From Candidatus Versatilivorator vitaminiformans (GTDB lineage: Bacteria; Acidobacteriota; Terriglobia; Versatilivoradales; Versatilivoraceae): a stretch of DNA of 33,832 nt. The stretch's first letter is position 1. The number at the start of each line of letters is the position of its first letter. This document shows, in pieces, positions 1-8,359 of the stretch. The stretch is from the NCBI GenBank assembly GCA_027493295.1, contig JAPVWS010000145.1:1-33832 (forward strand), given 5' to 3'. A program made the translations under genes and the position numbers. Below the pieces are notes generated by a model. It did no database searches and was not told the origin of the DNA. It saw only the letters and a list, made by a program, of their open reading frames with translations.

Positions 1-404
1 AAGAGGTCCATGGACATGAAGACGCCCAGCATGCCGGTCTGGAGCATCAACATGAAGATGTAATACTCCTTGACCCTTTCCTGAATCGCATTCCAAGAAG
101 AGAGAATGGACAGGAATCCCAGCCCCGTGGTCAGCACAATCAGCAACAGGCTGATGCCGTCGATGCCGAAGTGATACTCCACGCCGATGGAGGGAATCCA
201 TGAGGCCCGCTCCACGAACTGCAGCCCTTCAGCTTCCGTATCGAACCCGGTGATCAGGGGAATGGATACCAGAAATCCGATGGCGGCCACAATGTTGGCA
301 AACCAGCGGATGACCTGGGTCTTTTCCCTGTTCACCAACAGCAACAGCAGGGCGCCCAGCAGCGGCGTGTAGGCGACAATGGACAAGAGATGGTTTTCGA
401 ACAT
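1..404 (-). CDS. nuoM: NADH-quinone oxidoreductase subunit M, N-terminal part (cut by the window edge)
   Basis: Membrane antiporter-like proton-pumping subunit of respiratory complex I. Reading the minus strand from an ATG at 404-402 gives an open frame to the window edge of 134 residues, starting MFENHLLSIVAYTPLLGALL. It contains the NuoM-typical segment around FGIDGISLLLIVLTT and then a third hydrophobic stretch (YYIFMLMLQTGMLGVFMS). A GGGAG ribosome binding site lies 8 bases upstream of the ATG. It follows nuoL by 86 bases and is presumably co-transcribed with it. The C-terminal three quarters, with the key charged residues of the proton channel, lie outside the window. Family assignment is secure from the N-terminal sequence; completeness cannot be judged. 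Confidence 0.93.
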   Translation of the reverse strand, partial: MFENHLLSIVAYTPLLGALLLLLVNREKTQVIRWFANIVAAIGFLVSIPLITGFDTEAEGLQFVERASWIPSIGVEYHFGIDGISLLLIVLTTGLGFLSILSSWNAIQERVKEYYIFMLMLQTGMLGVFMSMDL

Positions 405-490
405 GTATCAAGCTCCCGATCGTATGTCTGCGATGACCCTGCCGGCCGGGCTCGCCAACCCGGTCACGATTCCTGCCAACGCCCTGGGGT

Positions 491-2548
491 TCATGTCAGC
501 ATGAAATAGCCGACGATCACAAGTATGCCGCCGATGGTCAGTGCCGCATAGGTCTGTATGACGCCGGTCTGGATTCGCCGCAGGGGAAAACTCAGGTAGT
601 AGATGAGGTCTGAGCGCCGAACCGCCAGATCGACAATCCAATAGTCGAAGAAGCCGGAAACCGAGGCCGTCAGCCGGGTCAACCAGGCCGAGCCGTTCAC
701 TGCCCCGTCGACCACCCTGTTGTCGAACCCCGCCAAACGGTTGGCCAAGTCCTTGGTCCGATTGACAAAGAGCAGGTCGTAGAGTTCGTCCACCCAGTAC
801 TTGTTGAGCAAGGTCGTGTAGATGTGCTTGAAGCGGGACATCATCTGTTCCGGGAGCGCCGGGTGGGTCAGGTAGAAGCGTCGCGCAAGCCACAGACCGA
901 ACAGTGCGATGGCCACTGACAGCGCCATCAGTCCCCACTCCAGGCCTTCGGAGGCGTGTCCTGCCTCCACCGCGGCCGGATGAGCCAGGACCGGAGACAG
1001 AAAATGCTCGAAGTACTGGGGCAGGTGGTGGAGATACTGCCCAATCAGGTGAGGAATGCCGACCCAACCCGAGACCACCGCACCGACTGCCAGCACCGCG
1101 AGGGGGACTGTCATGACCTTGGGAGACTCATGAACGTGGGAATCTACCTCCTGGGACATCCGGGACTTGCCCAAAAAGGTCAGGAATATCATTCGGAACA
1201 TGTAAAAAGAGGTCATTCCCGCCGCCAACACTCCAACCGCCCACAACAGCACGTGCCCGTGTGAACTGGAGAAGGCGCGCCAAAGGATTTCGTCCTTGCT
1301 GAAAAAGCCCGCCAGGGGTGGGAAGCCCGCTATGGCCACTGTTCCTACCATCATGGTCCAGAACGTGACCGGGATGCGCGTCCTGAGTCCGCCCATCCGG
1401 CGCATGTCCTGTTCCCCGCTCAAGGCATGAATCACGCTTCCGGCTCCCAGAAACAGCAGCGCCTTGAAGAAAGCGTGAGTCATCAGGTGGAACACTCCGG
1501 CGCCGAAGGCTCCAACACCGCAGGCCAGAAACATATAGCCCAGCTGACTCACGGTGGAGTAGGCCAGAACCCGCTTGATGTCATTTTGGACCAGCCCGAT
1601 CGAGGCGGCAAAAATAGCGGTGAACGCTCCCACCACGGCTACCAGCAGCATGGCGTCGGGAGACAAGACGAAAAGCGCGCTGCAGCGGGCCACCATGTAG
1701 ACGCCGGCGGTCACCATGGTTGCGGCGTGAATCAGGGCGCTTACGGGAGTGGGGCCCTCCATGGCGTCCGGCAGCCAGACGTAGAGCGGGACCTGGGCCG
1801 ACTTGCCCATGGCGCCCACGAACAGCAGGATGCAGATCGCAGTGATGGTGGCGTCGCCGCTGGCGAGCATTCCGGCCTGAGCTTGGGTTTCGACCAGCCC
1901 GAAGACCCCGGTGAAGTCCAGCGTTCCAAAGGCAGTGAAGATCAGGAATATTCCCAGCATGAAGCCGAAGTCCCCGATCCGATTGACGATAAAGGCCTTC
2001 TTGCCGGCGTCGGCGGCGCTCTTCCTCTCGAAGTAGAAGCCGATCAGCAAGTAGGAACAGAGACCGACTCCCTCCCAACCCACGAACATGAGCACGAAGT
2101 TATTGGCCAGAACCAGCGTCAACATCGAAAACATGAAGAGGTTCATGTAGGTGAAGAAGCGGCCATAGCCTTCTTCGTGGGCCATGTATCCGATGGAATA
2201 GATGTGGATCAGGAATCCTACGCCGGTGACGACCAGGATCATCACGGCCGACAACGGATCCAGTTGATAGCCCCACTGCACCAGAAACTGCGAGATGGCC
2301 CCTGAGCTCAGTTCTCCAGCTCCGGCAGAAATCCAGGTAAACAGCTCCTGCTCCACCAGGCGCTGCCCTTCCGGTCTGCCCAAAAGTTGGTAAAAAGCGC
2401 CCAGCGACAGCAGGAAAGAGATTCCCACCGCCCCGCAGGCTACCGTGCTGATGCACGCTTTGGAGCACCGTCGACCCAGCAGGCCGTTAACAAGCGCTCC
2501 GGCCGCAGGAAACAACGGTATCAGCGCGAGCATCTCCAGAAAATTCAT
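491..2548 (-). CDS. nuoL: NADH-quinone oxidoreductase subunit L
   Basis: Distal proton-pumping membrane subunit of complex I (Mrp antiporter-like). The product is 685 residues, normal for NuoL including the long C-terminal lateral helix. Visible hallmarks are a hydrophobic N-terminus, the FGWEGVGLCSYLLIGF-type segment near residue 155 with the conserved glutamate, the KKAFIVNRIGDFGF motif near residue 185, the PDAMEGPTPVSALIHAATMV motif near residue 260, and FSKDEILW near residue 415. It starts at an ATG (MNFLEML) and ends TGA at 493-491. It heads an nuoL-nuoM unit here and is not preceded by nuoK, unlike the common nuoK-L-M-N order. nuoK and nuoN are adjacent to each other 27 kb away. No frameshift was seen. 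Confidence 0.98.
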   Translation of the reverse strand: MNFLEMLALIPLFPAAGALVNGLLGRRCSKACISTVACGAVGISFLLSLGAFYQLLGRPEGQRLVEQELFTWISAGAGELSSGAISQFLVQWGYQLDPLSAVMILVVTGVGFLIHIYSIGYMAHEEGYGRFFTYMNLFMFSMLTLVLANNFVLMFVGWEGVGLCSYLLIGFYFERKSAADAGKKAFIVNRIGDFGFMLGIFLIFTAFGTLDFTGVFGLVETQAQAGMLASGDATITAICILLFVGAMGKSAQVPLYVWLPDAMEGPTPVSALIHAATMVTAGVYMVARCSALFVLSPDAMLLVAVVGAFTAIFAASIGLVQNDIKRVLAYSTVSQLGYMFLACGVGAFGAGVFHLMTHAFFKALLFLGAGSVIHALSGEQDMRRMGGLRTRIPVTFWTMMVGTVAIAGFPPLAGFFSKDEILWRAFSSSHGHVLLWAVGVLAAGMTSFYMFRMIFLTFLGKSRMSQEVDSHVHESPKVMTVPLAVLAVGAVVSGWVGIPHLIGQYLHHLPQYFEHFLSPVLAHPAAVEAGHASEGLEWGLMALSVAIALFGLWLARRFYLTHPALPEQMMSRFKHIYTTLLNKYWVDELYDLLFVNRTKDLANRLAGFDNRVVDGAVNGSAWLTRLTASVSGFFDYWIVDLAVRRSDLIYYLSFPLRRIQTGVIQTYAALTIGGILVIVGYFMLT

Positions 2549-2737
2549 GAAATGACCTTGGTGGTGTTGCAGGAGGCCCGAATCGAAAAGACCTCAGATG
2601 GAACCATGGAGAAGGACACGGAACAGCCGTTGGCCGGTTCTGGAAGTGTCAGGCTGGGAATGGCTACCGTCGATTGCGCAACGCTCGAAAACCTCAAGGA
2701 ACACGCATTCGCCGGACCCTGTAGGTAAGCCGCAGGA

Positions 2738-2767
2738 TTTTTAGCACAAGTCCTTTTTTGAAGTCAA
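2738..2767 (-). promoter_or_regulatory. Candidate sigma70-type promoter for nuoL-nuoM
   Basis: On the minus strand a TTGACT -35 box (2767-2762) is followed after 18 bases by TAAAAA (2743-2738). It sits about 190 bases upstream of the nuoL ATG. The spacing is acceptable and the -10 box is only 4/6. It would give nuoLM its own transcript, which fits the genes being detached from the rest of the nuo operon. The call rests on consensus matching only. Confidence 0.4.
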
Positions 2768-2977
2768 TGACCAATGATTCCCGGAGAGGGTTGTGCGGCC
2801 CAAAAACAGGCTCGCCGTGCATCCTGATGGCTACGGTTTTCAAGCGTATGCGTCCCGGCTTCCGCTCGCGACACTGGTTCGAAGGATTGGCGAGTGGCTA
2901 TAAAAAGGGAACTCGAGAAAAGATCCTAATTCCTCGAATGCCATGATTTCGAGATCCGCAACCGACCATGGCCTCGC

Positions 2978-3006
2978 TTGACGATTGCCCCCCCAGCCAA
3001 TAGACT
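2978..3006 (+). promoter_or_regulatory. Candidate promoter for the Cache-domain sensor gene
   Basis: TTGACG (2978-2983), a 17-base spacer containing a C7 run, then TAGACT (3001-3006), 43 bases before the ATG at 3049. The -35 box matches 5/6 and the -10 box 4/6. A strong ribosome binding site, AAAGGAGG, lies just before the start codon. Confidence 0.4.
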
Positions 3007-3048
3007 TGAATCAGTAAACCCCCACAGACGTTTCCCAAAGGAGGCATC

Positions 3049-4197
3049 ATGAGACGCATCGATTTGCGCACAGCCGTGATCGTGCTGATTCTGGCCAACC
3101 TCCCGACCTGGATCGTTATTTTCTTCACGGTCGACCAGGCCAAGACGGCTATCGAGGAAGAAGTAGCCGCCAACTTCAGGGCGATTGCCGGAAACAACGC
3201 AGCCACCATGAGCTATGCCGTCAACAACCTGGTCAGAGAAGTGGAAACCTTGGCCGTAAACGCTGCGGTTCGAGATGCCATTGTGGCCGGAAACGCTTCC
3301 TATCCGAGATCTCCCGACGCGGTGCGCCGAAAAATCTCGGCCATCGAGCTAGCCTGGTTGGAACCCCAGGGGGAAGCCACGGTTCAACGGATTCTCTCCA
3401 ACCCTGCCTCCCGATATTTGAGACGTTTCGTGACCATCAATCCGGCCTTTCGGCGCATCACCGTTACCGATCGATTCGGTGGAACGGTGGCGGCCAATGT
3501 CAAGCCCATCGACTTCGAGCAGGGAGACGAGCCCTGGTGGCGCCAGAGTTACAAGGATGGCGTCAGCGGCCAGGTGGTCATTGAGGATGTGCGTTTCGAT
3601 CCCCTGACCGAGATCAACGTACTGCACATCGTCGTCCCCGTGGTGAACAAATCGCCGGAGGAGGTCATCGGGGTCATCGGCGTGGCCGTTGACATCAACG
3701 ACCTCTTTCTTCTGGTTACGGGAACTCCCATCGGAGCTACCGGAAACATGTCGTTGGCTCGGGAAGACGGCACCATTATCGGCAGCGAAGTGGTGGATTT
3801 CCCCCCTGCCGAGTCTGGTGATCCTACCTCCACTGAGAGTGAGACGTCTGGCCACCTGGTGGCCGCTCAATTGAGGGAGGTGCCCTATTTCGATGAAATT
3901 CTCAACGCCCTGCGGCAGCCGGGTCAGCCGGATTTCATTGAAGCCACGGCCCTTGGGGGCGGCAGAAAGATGGTGGCCTTCAGGCAGGTGCCCTTGTCAT
4001 CCGAATACCCCCAAATTCGTTGGATTTCCATTGTCGAACAGGACATGAGCGAAACCCATATCGCCGTCGATACCATGAACCGCCATCTGCTGCTGGCAGC
4101 GCTGGGGATCCTGGTCGTAACCATTGGACTGGCCATTTACCTGGCCACCCATGGGAAGATGGAAGTCACCGACATTGCGGAAACGAAGAAAGGTTGA
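3049..4197 (+). CDS. Membrane-anchored Cache-domain sensor protein without an output domain
   Basis: A 382-residue protein with an N-terminal membrane helix (residues about 8-27, TAVIVLILANLPTWIVIFF), a periplasmic domain of about 310 residues, and a second helix near residues 347-366 (LLLAALGILVVTIGLAIYLA). Only about 16 cytoplasmic residues follow. The extracellular part has double-Cache (dCache_1) features: the helical stretch NNAATMSYAVNNLVREVETLA, RITVTDRFGGTVAANVKP with DEPWWRQSY, and VIGVIGVAVDINDLF. In chemoreceptors and histidine kinases such domains bind small ligands. Here no HAMP, kinase, GGDEF or MCP domain follows before the stop at 4197. The start is supported by AAAGGAGG six bases upstream. 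It converges with the porin gene (12-base gap). Ligand and partner are unknown. Confidence 0.8.
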   Translation: MRRIDLRTAVIVLILANLPTWIVIFFTVDQAKTAIEEEVAANFRAIAGNNAATMSYAVNNLVREVETLAVNAAVRDAIVAGNASYPRSPDAVRRKISAIELAWLEPQGEATVQRILSNPASRYLRRFVTINPAFRRITVTDRFGGTVAANVKPIDFEQGDEPWWRQSYKDGVSGQVVIEDVRFDPLTEINVLHIVVPVVNKSPEEVIGVIGVAVDINDLFLLVTGTPIGATGNMSLAREDGTIIGSEVVDFPPAESGDPTSTESETSGHLVAAQLREVPYFDEILNALRQPGQPDFIEATALGGGRKMVAFRQVPLSSEYPQIRWISIVEQDMSETHIAVDTMNRHLLLAALGILVVTIGLAIYLATHGKMEVTDIAETKKG

Positions 4198-4209
4198 CGC
4201 CAAGCGCCA

Positions 4210-5493
4210 TCACTCGTCGCCGAACCCGAAGCTGTACACGAACCCAATCAGGAAAACGCTCTGGCTCGTGACCAGATCGTCGGCTCCCGAGACGAAGAAG
4301 GGCTGGTCAGACCAGTCGTAGCGGTATTCGAACTTGGTGCTGAAGTTCGGGCGCGCACGATAGTCGGCCGTCAGGGTGATTTCCTTCAGGTCTTGGGAGA
4401 TCCCGGTAGCAAAGGCATCTTTGTCCGCGAAGTATTCAAAGCGTGGTGAAAAAGCCCACTTCTTGTCGGTAGTGCTGAAACGCACGGCGCCGGCAATGCC
4501 CTGCCAGGCCGTTCGCTCGAAATAGGGCAGGTCCTCGGCATCGTATCCATAGTCATAGTTGATCAGCACCTCCACCTGGTCGTTGACGCTGGCGCTGATG
4601 ACAGTGTCGAAAAGATGCCTCCAGGGGCTGTTGATGCCATCCAGCTCAGGGCCTCCCAGATACCCCTGGCTGATGCTGAAATTGTCGTTTGGCGAAACCG
4701 CGATCGACCAGCCGACGCTCTTCCCGGTATTGTTGTCGGTGGAGTTGTTCCAGCCGTTCACAAGATAGAACCCCACGTCCACCGTATCCGAAACCGAATA
4801 ACTGGTGCGGACTCCGGTGTGGTAGTAGGGCTGGGCGAAGCCGAAGAGAATCGATTGCTGGTATTGAAAGTTGTCGATCGTGTCCAGCACTTCCGCACCC
4901 ACAAAGGTTCCGAACTTGCCGACATCGACGGTCAAGCCGTCACCGACGGGGGCGATGTAGCTCACGTAGGCCTGTTGAATGTTCTTGATGATTTCCTGCT
5001 GGCCGCCAACGGGCTCAAAAGAGTGGTAGGTGTCGGCCGCCGGACCGTAGACCAGATCGATGCGGTAGCCCAGGCTGTTGGTCTCGCCGGCAGGCCGGTC
5101 GAAAACTATTTTCGCCAGATCGAACTGAAAGCTGTTGTGTCTGGTATCCAGGCCACGAAGGTCGACAATACCGCTGTCGGGATCGTTTGAGTTATAGCCG
5201 TAGTAGGCATCGACATATCCACTGACTTTGGTCGCCTTGAAAAAATCCAGTATGGGCGCCGTGTCGCTGGGTTCCGTCTCAGGAGCCGCCTCGCCGGGTG
5301 TGGATTCGGCGGCCGGTTCGGTTTCCTTGGAGGTGGCTTTGCGCGTCCCTTCCAGTTCAGCGATCCGTTCCTCCAGTTTCTTGATTCGATCCAGCAACTC
5401 CTCCTGACTGCTGTCCTGTGCAAGGGCCACACCACTCGACAAGCCCGAGGCCAGCAGTCCAGCCATAAGCAACCTGGCCCAATTCTTTTTCAT
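4210..5493 (-). CDS. Outer-membrane beta-barrel porin (BBP2/OmpL-like)
   Basis: A 427-residue secreted protein. I place the start at the ATG at 5493 (MKKNWARLLMAGLLASGLSS), because it begins a classical signal peptide ending near ALA-Q and has an AAAGGAT ribosome binding site. A longer open frame upstream reads through a terminator hairpin and is not credible. After the signal come a short coiled-coil (residues about 30-50, EELLDRIKKLEERIAELEG), a Ser/Pro/Glu-rich linker, and about 330 residues of alternating aromatic/polar beta-strands (VSGYVDAYYGYN, YRIDLVYGP, VDVGKFGTFVGAEVLD, FEYRYDWSD). It ends in an aromatic-rich strand (LIGFVYSFGFGDE). This matches the putative beta-barrel porin-2 family, which forms outer-membrane channels of mostly unknown substrate. 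It is downstream of a structured, terminator-bearing leader. Confidence 0.85.
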   Translation of the reverse strand: MKKNWARLLMAGLLASGLSSGVALAQDSSQEELLDRIKKLEERIAELEGTRKATSKETEPAAESTPGEAAPETEPSDTAPILDFFKATKVSGYVDAYYGYNSNDPDSGIVDLRGLDTRHNSFQFDLAKIVFDRPAGETNSLGYRIDLVYGPAADTYHSFEPVGGQQEIIKNIQQAYVSYIAPVGDGLTVDVGKFGTFVGAEVLDTIDNFQYQQSILFGFAQPYYHTGVRTSYSVSDTVDVGFYLVNGWNNSTDNNTGKSVGWSIAVSPNDNFSISQGYLGGPELDGINSPWRHLFDTVISASVNDQVEVLINYDYGYDAEDLPYFERTAWQGIAGAVRFSTTDKKWAFSPRFEYFADKDAFATGISQDLKEITLTADYRARPNFSTKFEYRYDWSDQPFFVSGADDLVTSQSVFLIGFVYSFGFGDE

Positions 5494-5557
5494 TGCTATC
5501 CTTTTCCTTTCCGGTCCCATTAGTCCCTTAGTGCGAAACTCTATAGAGGCCCCAAAT

Positions 5558-5608
5558 AAAAAAAGACGTCCATCGGCACGAGTCCCCGCTCGGATCCAAT
5601 GGACGTCT
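5558..5608 (-). terminator. Rho-independent terminator upstream of the porin gene
   Basis: On the minus strand a 10-base perfect stem (AGACGTCCAT at 5608-5599 pairing with ATGGACGTCT at 5573-5564) contains an inner CGAG/CTCG stem and is followed by a run of T (5564-5558). This is a textbook intrinsic terminator for minus-strand transcription. It lies about 65 bases before the porin start codon. It either ends a small RNA or attenuates porin transcription; it could also stop read-through from the cytochrome gene. Confidence 0.85.
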
Positions 5609-5690
5609 CTGTCCAAATCACCACCACCGGGCCACTCCCGTCGGCGGTGGGCGATCTATCCCCCCCGATACGGCTCTGTATCGAAGAAGT
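5558..5690 (-). ncRNA. Candidate small RNA or attenuator leader in front of the porin gene
   Basis: A minus-strand promoter-like pair is followed by a short transcript with three predicted hairpins. They are CGATAC/GTATCG (about 5682-5665), a GC-rich CCACCGCC/GGTGGTGG hairpin (about 5650-5621, with one G-U pair) and the terminator stem (5608-5564) with its T-run. The inferred RNA is about 130 nt and overlaps no gene. Its promoter, folding and terminator are visible in the sequence. Whether it is a free small RNA, a riboswitch or a protein-bound leader cannot be told. I compared it by memory with common riboswitch motifs and recognised none. Confidence 0.5.
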
Positions 5691-5696
5691 GAGCTC

Positions 5697-5724
5697 ATTG
5701 TAGAGTTACCGCTCCGATGGTCAA
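5697..5724 (-). promoter_or_regulatory. Promoter for the porin leader / small RNA
   Basis: TTGACC (5724-5719), 16-base spacer, TACAAT (5702-5697) on the minus strand. Each box matches 5 of 6 consensus positions. It lies in the gap between the cytochrome stop (5801) and the porin, and would start an RNA near 5690. Confidence 0.6.
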
Positions 5725-5800
5725 AATCAGTTTTGTTTATGCCAACTATCAATACAGATTATGGATTGCCGGCTCACTCGCGGGTTATCTACCGCGGTCC

Positions 5801-6382
5801 TCACTGGTTCAACTCGTGACAGAAGTGGCATTCCAGGGAGGCTCCCTGGGACTTGTGGCAATCCATGCAGTGCTCCATTGAAGTCGGGATCTCTTGCTTG
5901 AGCCTGTCCCGTAGCTCCACCGCGCCGTGGCAGGTCGTGCAGGTGGCTCCGGAGTCCAGGTGCTCCTTGTGGCTGAAGAAGACGAAATCGGGGATCTTGT
6001 AGACCCGGACCCAGGGAATGGTTTCGCCCTTTTGCTCGTACCCCTCCAACAAGACTCCAACAGGAGTGCTTTCTCCCTTGCCTCCACGGTGACAGGAGAG
6101 GCAAAGAGCTACGGAAGGAAAGCCTGCACTACCGCCTCTACCCTCCATGGTATGGCAACTGGAGCAATTCAACCCCAGTTGACTATGGCTGCGATGGCTG
6201 AAGGGGAGCGGTTGCGGGATCGGCTGCGAATCGTTCCGACTTTGCGACGAAACTTGGTGAGCACCGGAAATCCAGGGGACCGCCGCCAGCAAGGCCAGGC
6301 AGACCGTGTGAATCGACGTTCTGGCACCCCACTGTAGTAGACCCTCCGGAATTTTGGGCATGGGGGCGACCGGTCCGACCAT
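5801..6382 (-). CDS. Multiheme c-type cytochrome (five CXXCH sites)
   Basis: A 193-residue secreted protein with an N-terminal hydrophobic signal (residues about 23-41, SIHTVCLALLAAVPWISGA). It has five heme-attachment motifs: CSSCH, CLSCH, CTTCH, CMDCH and CHFCH. Extra histidines in FSHRSH and FFSHKEH resemble the axial ligands of the cytochrome c3/c7 class. It would carry electrons in the periplasm. The ATG lies two bases after the TGA of the PQQ dehydrogenase gene upstream, so the two genes are almost certainly translated together. This cytochrome is therefore the likely electron acceptor of that enzyme. The last heme motif is only four residues from the C-terminus (CHFCHELNQ), an unusually tight end. 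Family is clear; the partner is inference from gene order. Confidence 0.85.
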   Translation of the reverse strand: MVGPVAPMPKIPEGLLQWGARTSIHTVCLALLAAVPWISGAHQVSSQSRNDSQPIPQPLPFSHRSHSQLGLNCSSCHTMEGRGGSAGFPSVALCLSCHRGGKGESTPVGVLLEGYEQKGETIPWVRVYKIPDFVFFSHKEHLDSGATCTTCHGAVELRDRLKQEIPTSMEHCMDCHKSQGASLECHFCHELNQ

Positions 6383-6385
6383 TGT

Positions 6386-8287
6386 TCAAGGCAAGGCGAA
6401 GGCTACCAGGGCATCGCCATAGCTGTCGTTGTACTTGTTGCCGCCACCGGCGGCGATGACCACCAGTTGCTTCTTCAAATGGCGCGACCAGAAGGTCATG
6501 GGGGTTGCATGCCCGCTGAAATCCAGCCGGGTAACCCAAAGCTGGCGGCCTGTTTCGGAGTGGAAGGCCCGAAAGCGGCGGTCATTGGTGGCTGCAATAA
6601 ACACCAGGCCGCCGGCTGTCACGATGGAGCCACCCAGGTTGGGTGAGCCTGTTCCGGTGATCCCGCGAGCTGCCAGTTTTTCCACCAGGCCGAGCGGCAC
6701 CTGCCAGCGCAAGCTTCCCCGGTTCAGGTCGATAGCCGTCAGGGTGCCCCAGGGAGGAACCTGACAGGGCAGCCGCCTGGAATCCCAGAAACGACCCTGC
6801 CGAATCCCCCGGGCCATGTAGGGCAGTCGACTCCCTGCCCGCCCTTCCACCATCTTTACCACCTGGCCCACGTCCATGGAGTTGACGAACAACAAGTTCA
6901 AGGTGGGATCGTAGGATGCCCCGCCCCAATTGGGTCCGCCGTTGGTGCCCGGAAACAGCACCGTGTACTCCAGGCCTGGCGGTTGATACATCTTGCCCAG
7001 GTTTGCATTCTCCAGAATTGTCCGGCACTCGGCCTCCGTTTCGGGATCCAGCCGATTGATTTCTTCGGGCGTCATTCCTTGACGGGCAATGGCCGGAGGC
7101 TTGAGCGGCACCGGTTGGGTCGGCCAGGCTTCCTCCCCGGGAACCGGGCTGGGGGGAACGGGCCGCTCTTCAATCGGGAACAGGGGTTTTCCCGTCACCC
7201 GATCGAACAGGAAGACGTACCCCATCTTGGTGATTTGGGCCACCGCAGGCACGATTGTTCCCTGGCGGCGCACGTCAACCAGATTGGGTTGCGCCGGCAG
7301 GTCCCAGTCCCAGAGGTCATGATGAGTGATCTGGTAGTGCCACAGACGCCGCCCGGTGCGAACGTCCAGGGCTACCAGGCAATCCCCGAACCAGTTCTTC
7401 CCCTTGCGCCCGCCGCCGTATCGGTCCGGGGAGGGAGAGCTCACCGGGAGATAGAGGATGCCTCGTTCGGCATCGCAACTCATGGGAGCCCAGACGTTGG
7501 TCCCTCCCCGGCCTTTCCAGGACTCTCCTTCCCAGGTGTCGTTCCCCACCTCGCCAGGTCCGGGTACCGTGTTGAACCGCCAGACCAGTCGCCCCGTATC
7601 GGCATCGAAGGCGCGGACGTCTCCATCGGGGCCCTCGGGCAGACCGTCCGACACCACCGAGCCCACAATTACCAGGTTCTCAAAGATCAATGGTGGTGAA
7701 CTCACTCCGTAGATGCGCTTCGGAAAGCGGTCGGCCATGCCTGCTCTAAGATTCAGGACACCGCCGCTGCCGAAACTCGCGACCGGCCGCCCGGTGCGGG
7801 CATTCAAGCCAAACAGCCGCCCGTCCAAAGTTCCCCAATAGAGCCGTTTCTGCTTGCCCCGGCGCCAAAAGGCCGGGCCGCGATTGATGAACAGGTTGTA
7901 GGGCCGATGCTTGTCGAGCTTGGGGTCGAAGGCCCAAAGCTCCTTACCCGTCGCCGAGTCCAGAGCGACCGCACGGCCAAAGGGGGTGGTCAGGTAAAGG
8001 ACTCCGTCCACCTCCAGGGGTGTGCATTCAAAGGCAGACCGCACCGGATACTTCGATCCATCGCTGACGTCGCCGGTATGGTAGGTCCACGCGACTTTCA
8101 GTTGCGCGACGTTGTTCCGGTTGATCTGGTCCAGGGCCGAATATTTCCGTGCGGCCAGATCCCCCCCGTAGTGTGGCCATTCCTGAGGAAGGATTTTCAC
8201 GGTGGCTGCCGGCAGACTGAGCAGCAACACCGGCAAGCCCCATCGCAGCCACGCAACGAGGCGCAGATATCTCAAGGGAAGCTTCAT
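6386..8287 (-). CDS. PQQ-dependent dehydrogenase (quinoprotein alcohol/glucose dehydrogenase type)
   Basis: An eight-bladed beta-propeller quinoprotein, 633 residues from the ATG at 8287. A GTG at 8317 would add ten residues; neither start has a good ribosome binding site. A signal sequence/anchor (LRYLRLVAWLRWGLPVLLLSLPAA) precedes the propeller, which opens with WPHYGGDLAARKYSALDQIN, typical of PQQ dehydrogenases. Repeated tryptophan-docking signatures are visible (ALDSATGKELWAFDP, AFDADTGRLVWRF, ALDVRTGRRLWHYQITHHDLWDWD, AFHSETGRQLWVT). It oxidises an alcohol or sugar in the periplasm with PQQ and Ca2+; the substrate cannot be read from sequence. It lacks a fused cytochrome domain, which the adjacent multiheme cytochrome may replace. 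No PQQ biosynthesis genes are in the window. Confidence 0.9.
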   Translation of the reverse strand: MKLPLRYLRLVAWLRWGLPVLLLSLPAATVKILPQEWPHYGGDLAARKYSALDQINRNNVAQLKVAWTYHTGDVSDGSKYPVRSAFECTPLEVDGVLYLTTPFGRAVALDSATGKELWAFDPKLDKHRPYNLFINRGPAFWRRGKQKRLYWGTLDGRLFGLNARTGRPVASFGSGGVLNLRAGMADRFPKRIYGVSSPPLIFENLVIVGSVVSDGLPEGPDGDVRAFDADTGRLVWRFNTVPGPGEVGNDTWEGESWKGRGGTNVWAPMSCDAERGILYLPVSSPSPDRYGGGRKGKNWFGDCLVALDVRTGRRLWHYQITHHDLWDWDLPAQPNLVDVRRQGTIVPAVAQITKMGYVFLFDRVTGKPLFPIEERPVPPSPVPGEEAWPTQPVPLKPPAIARQGMTPEEINRLDPETEAECRTILENANLGKMYQPPGLEYTVLFPGTNGGPNWGGASYDPTLNLLFVNSMDVGQVVKMVEGRAGSRLPYMARGIRQGRFWDSRRLPCQVPPWGTLTAIDLNRGSLRWQVPLGLVEKLAARGITGTGSPNLGGSIVTAGGLVFIAATNDRRFRAFHSETGRQLWVTRLDFSGHATPMTFWSRHLKKQLVVIAAGGGNKYNDSYGDALVAFALP

Positions 8288-8359
8288 GACGAAGGGACCA
8301 GGAGCTCGAGAATCCACGGATTGGCGGCTGGAATCGGAGGAGAAGGAGATAATGGGGAC

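Larger units (their letters stand above)
2549..3048. other. Divergent intergenic region between nuoL and the Cache-domain gene
   Basis: About 500 bases without a credible gene. It holds the candidate nuoL promoter (2738-2767, minus) and the candidate promoter of the Cache gene (2978-3006, plus). Small open frames in it have no ribosome binding site or recognisable composition. No repeats or strong hairpins were noticed. Confidence 0.6.

Noticed and set aside
1427-2305. A 292-codon open frame on the plus strand opposite nuoL
   Set aside because: It is the antisense shadow of a conserved gene in GC-rich DNA: composition rich in His/Gln/Gly, no recognisable motif, no ribosome binding site.
2758-2946. 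A 62-codon plus-strand open frame upstream of the Cache gene
   Set aside because: No ribosome binding site, no similarity recognised, and it overlaps promoter-like sequence.
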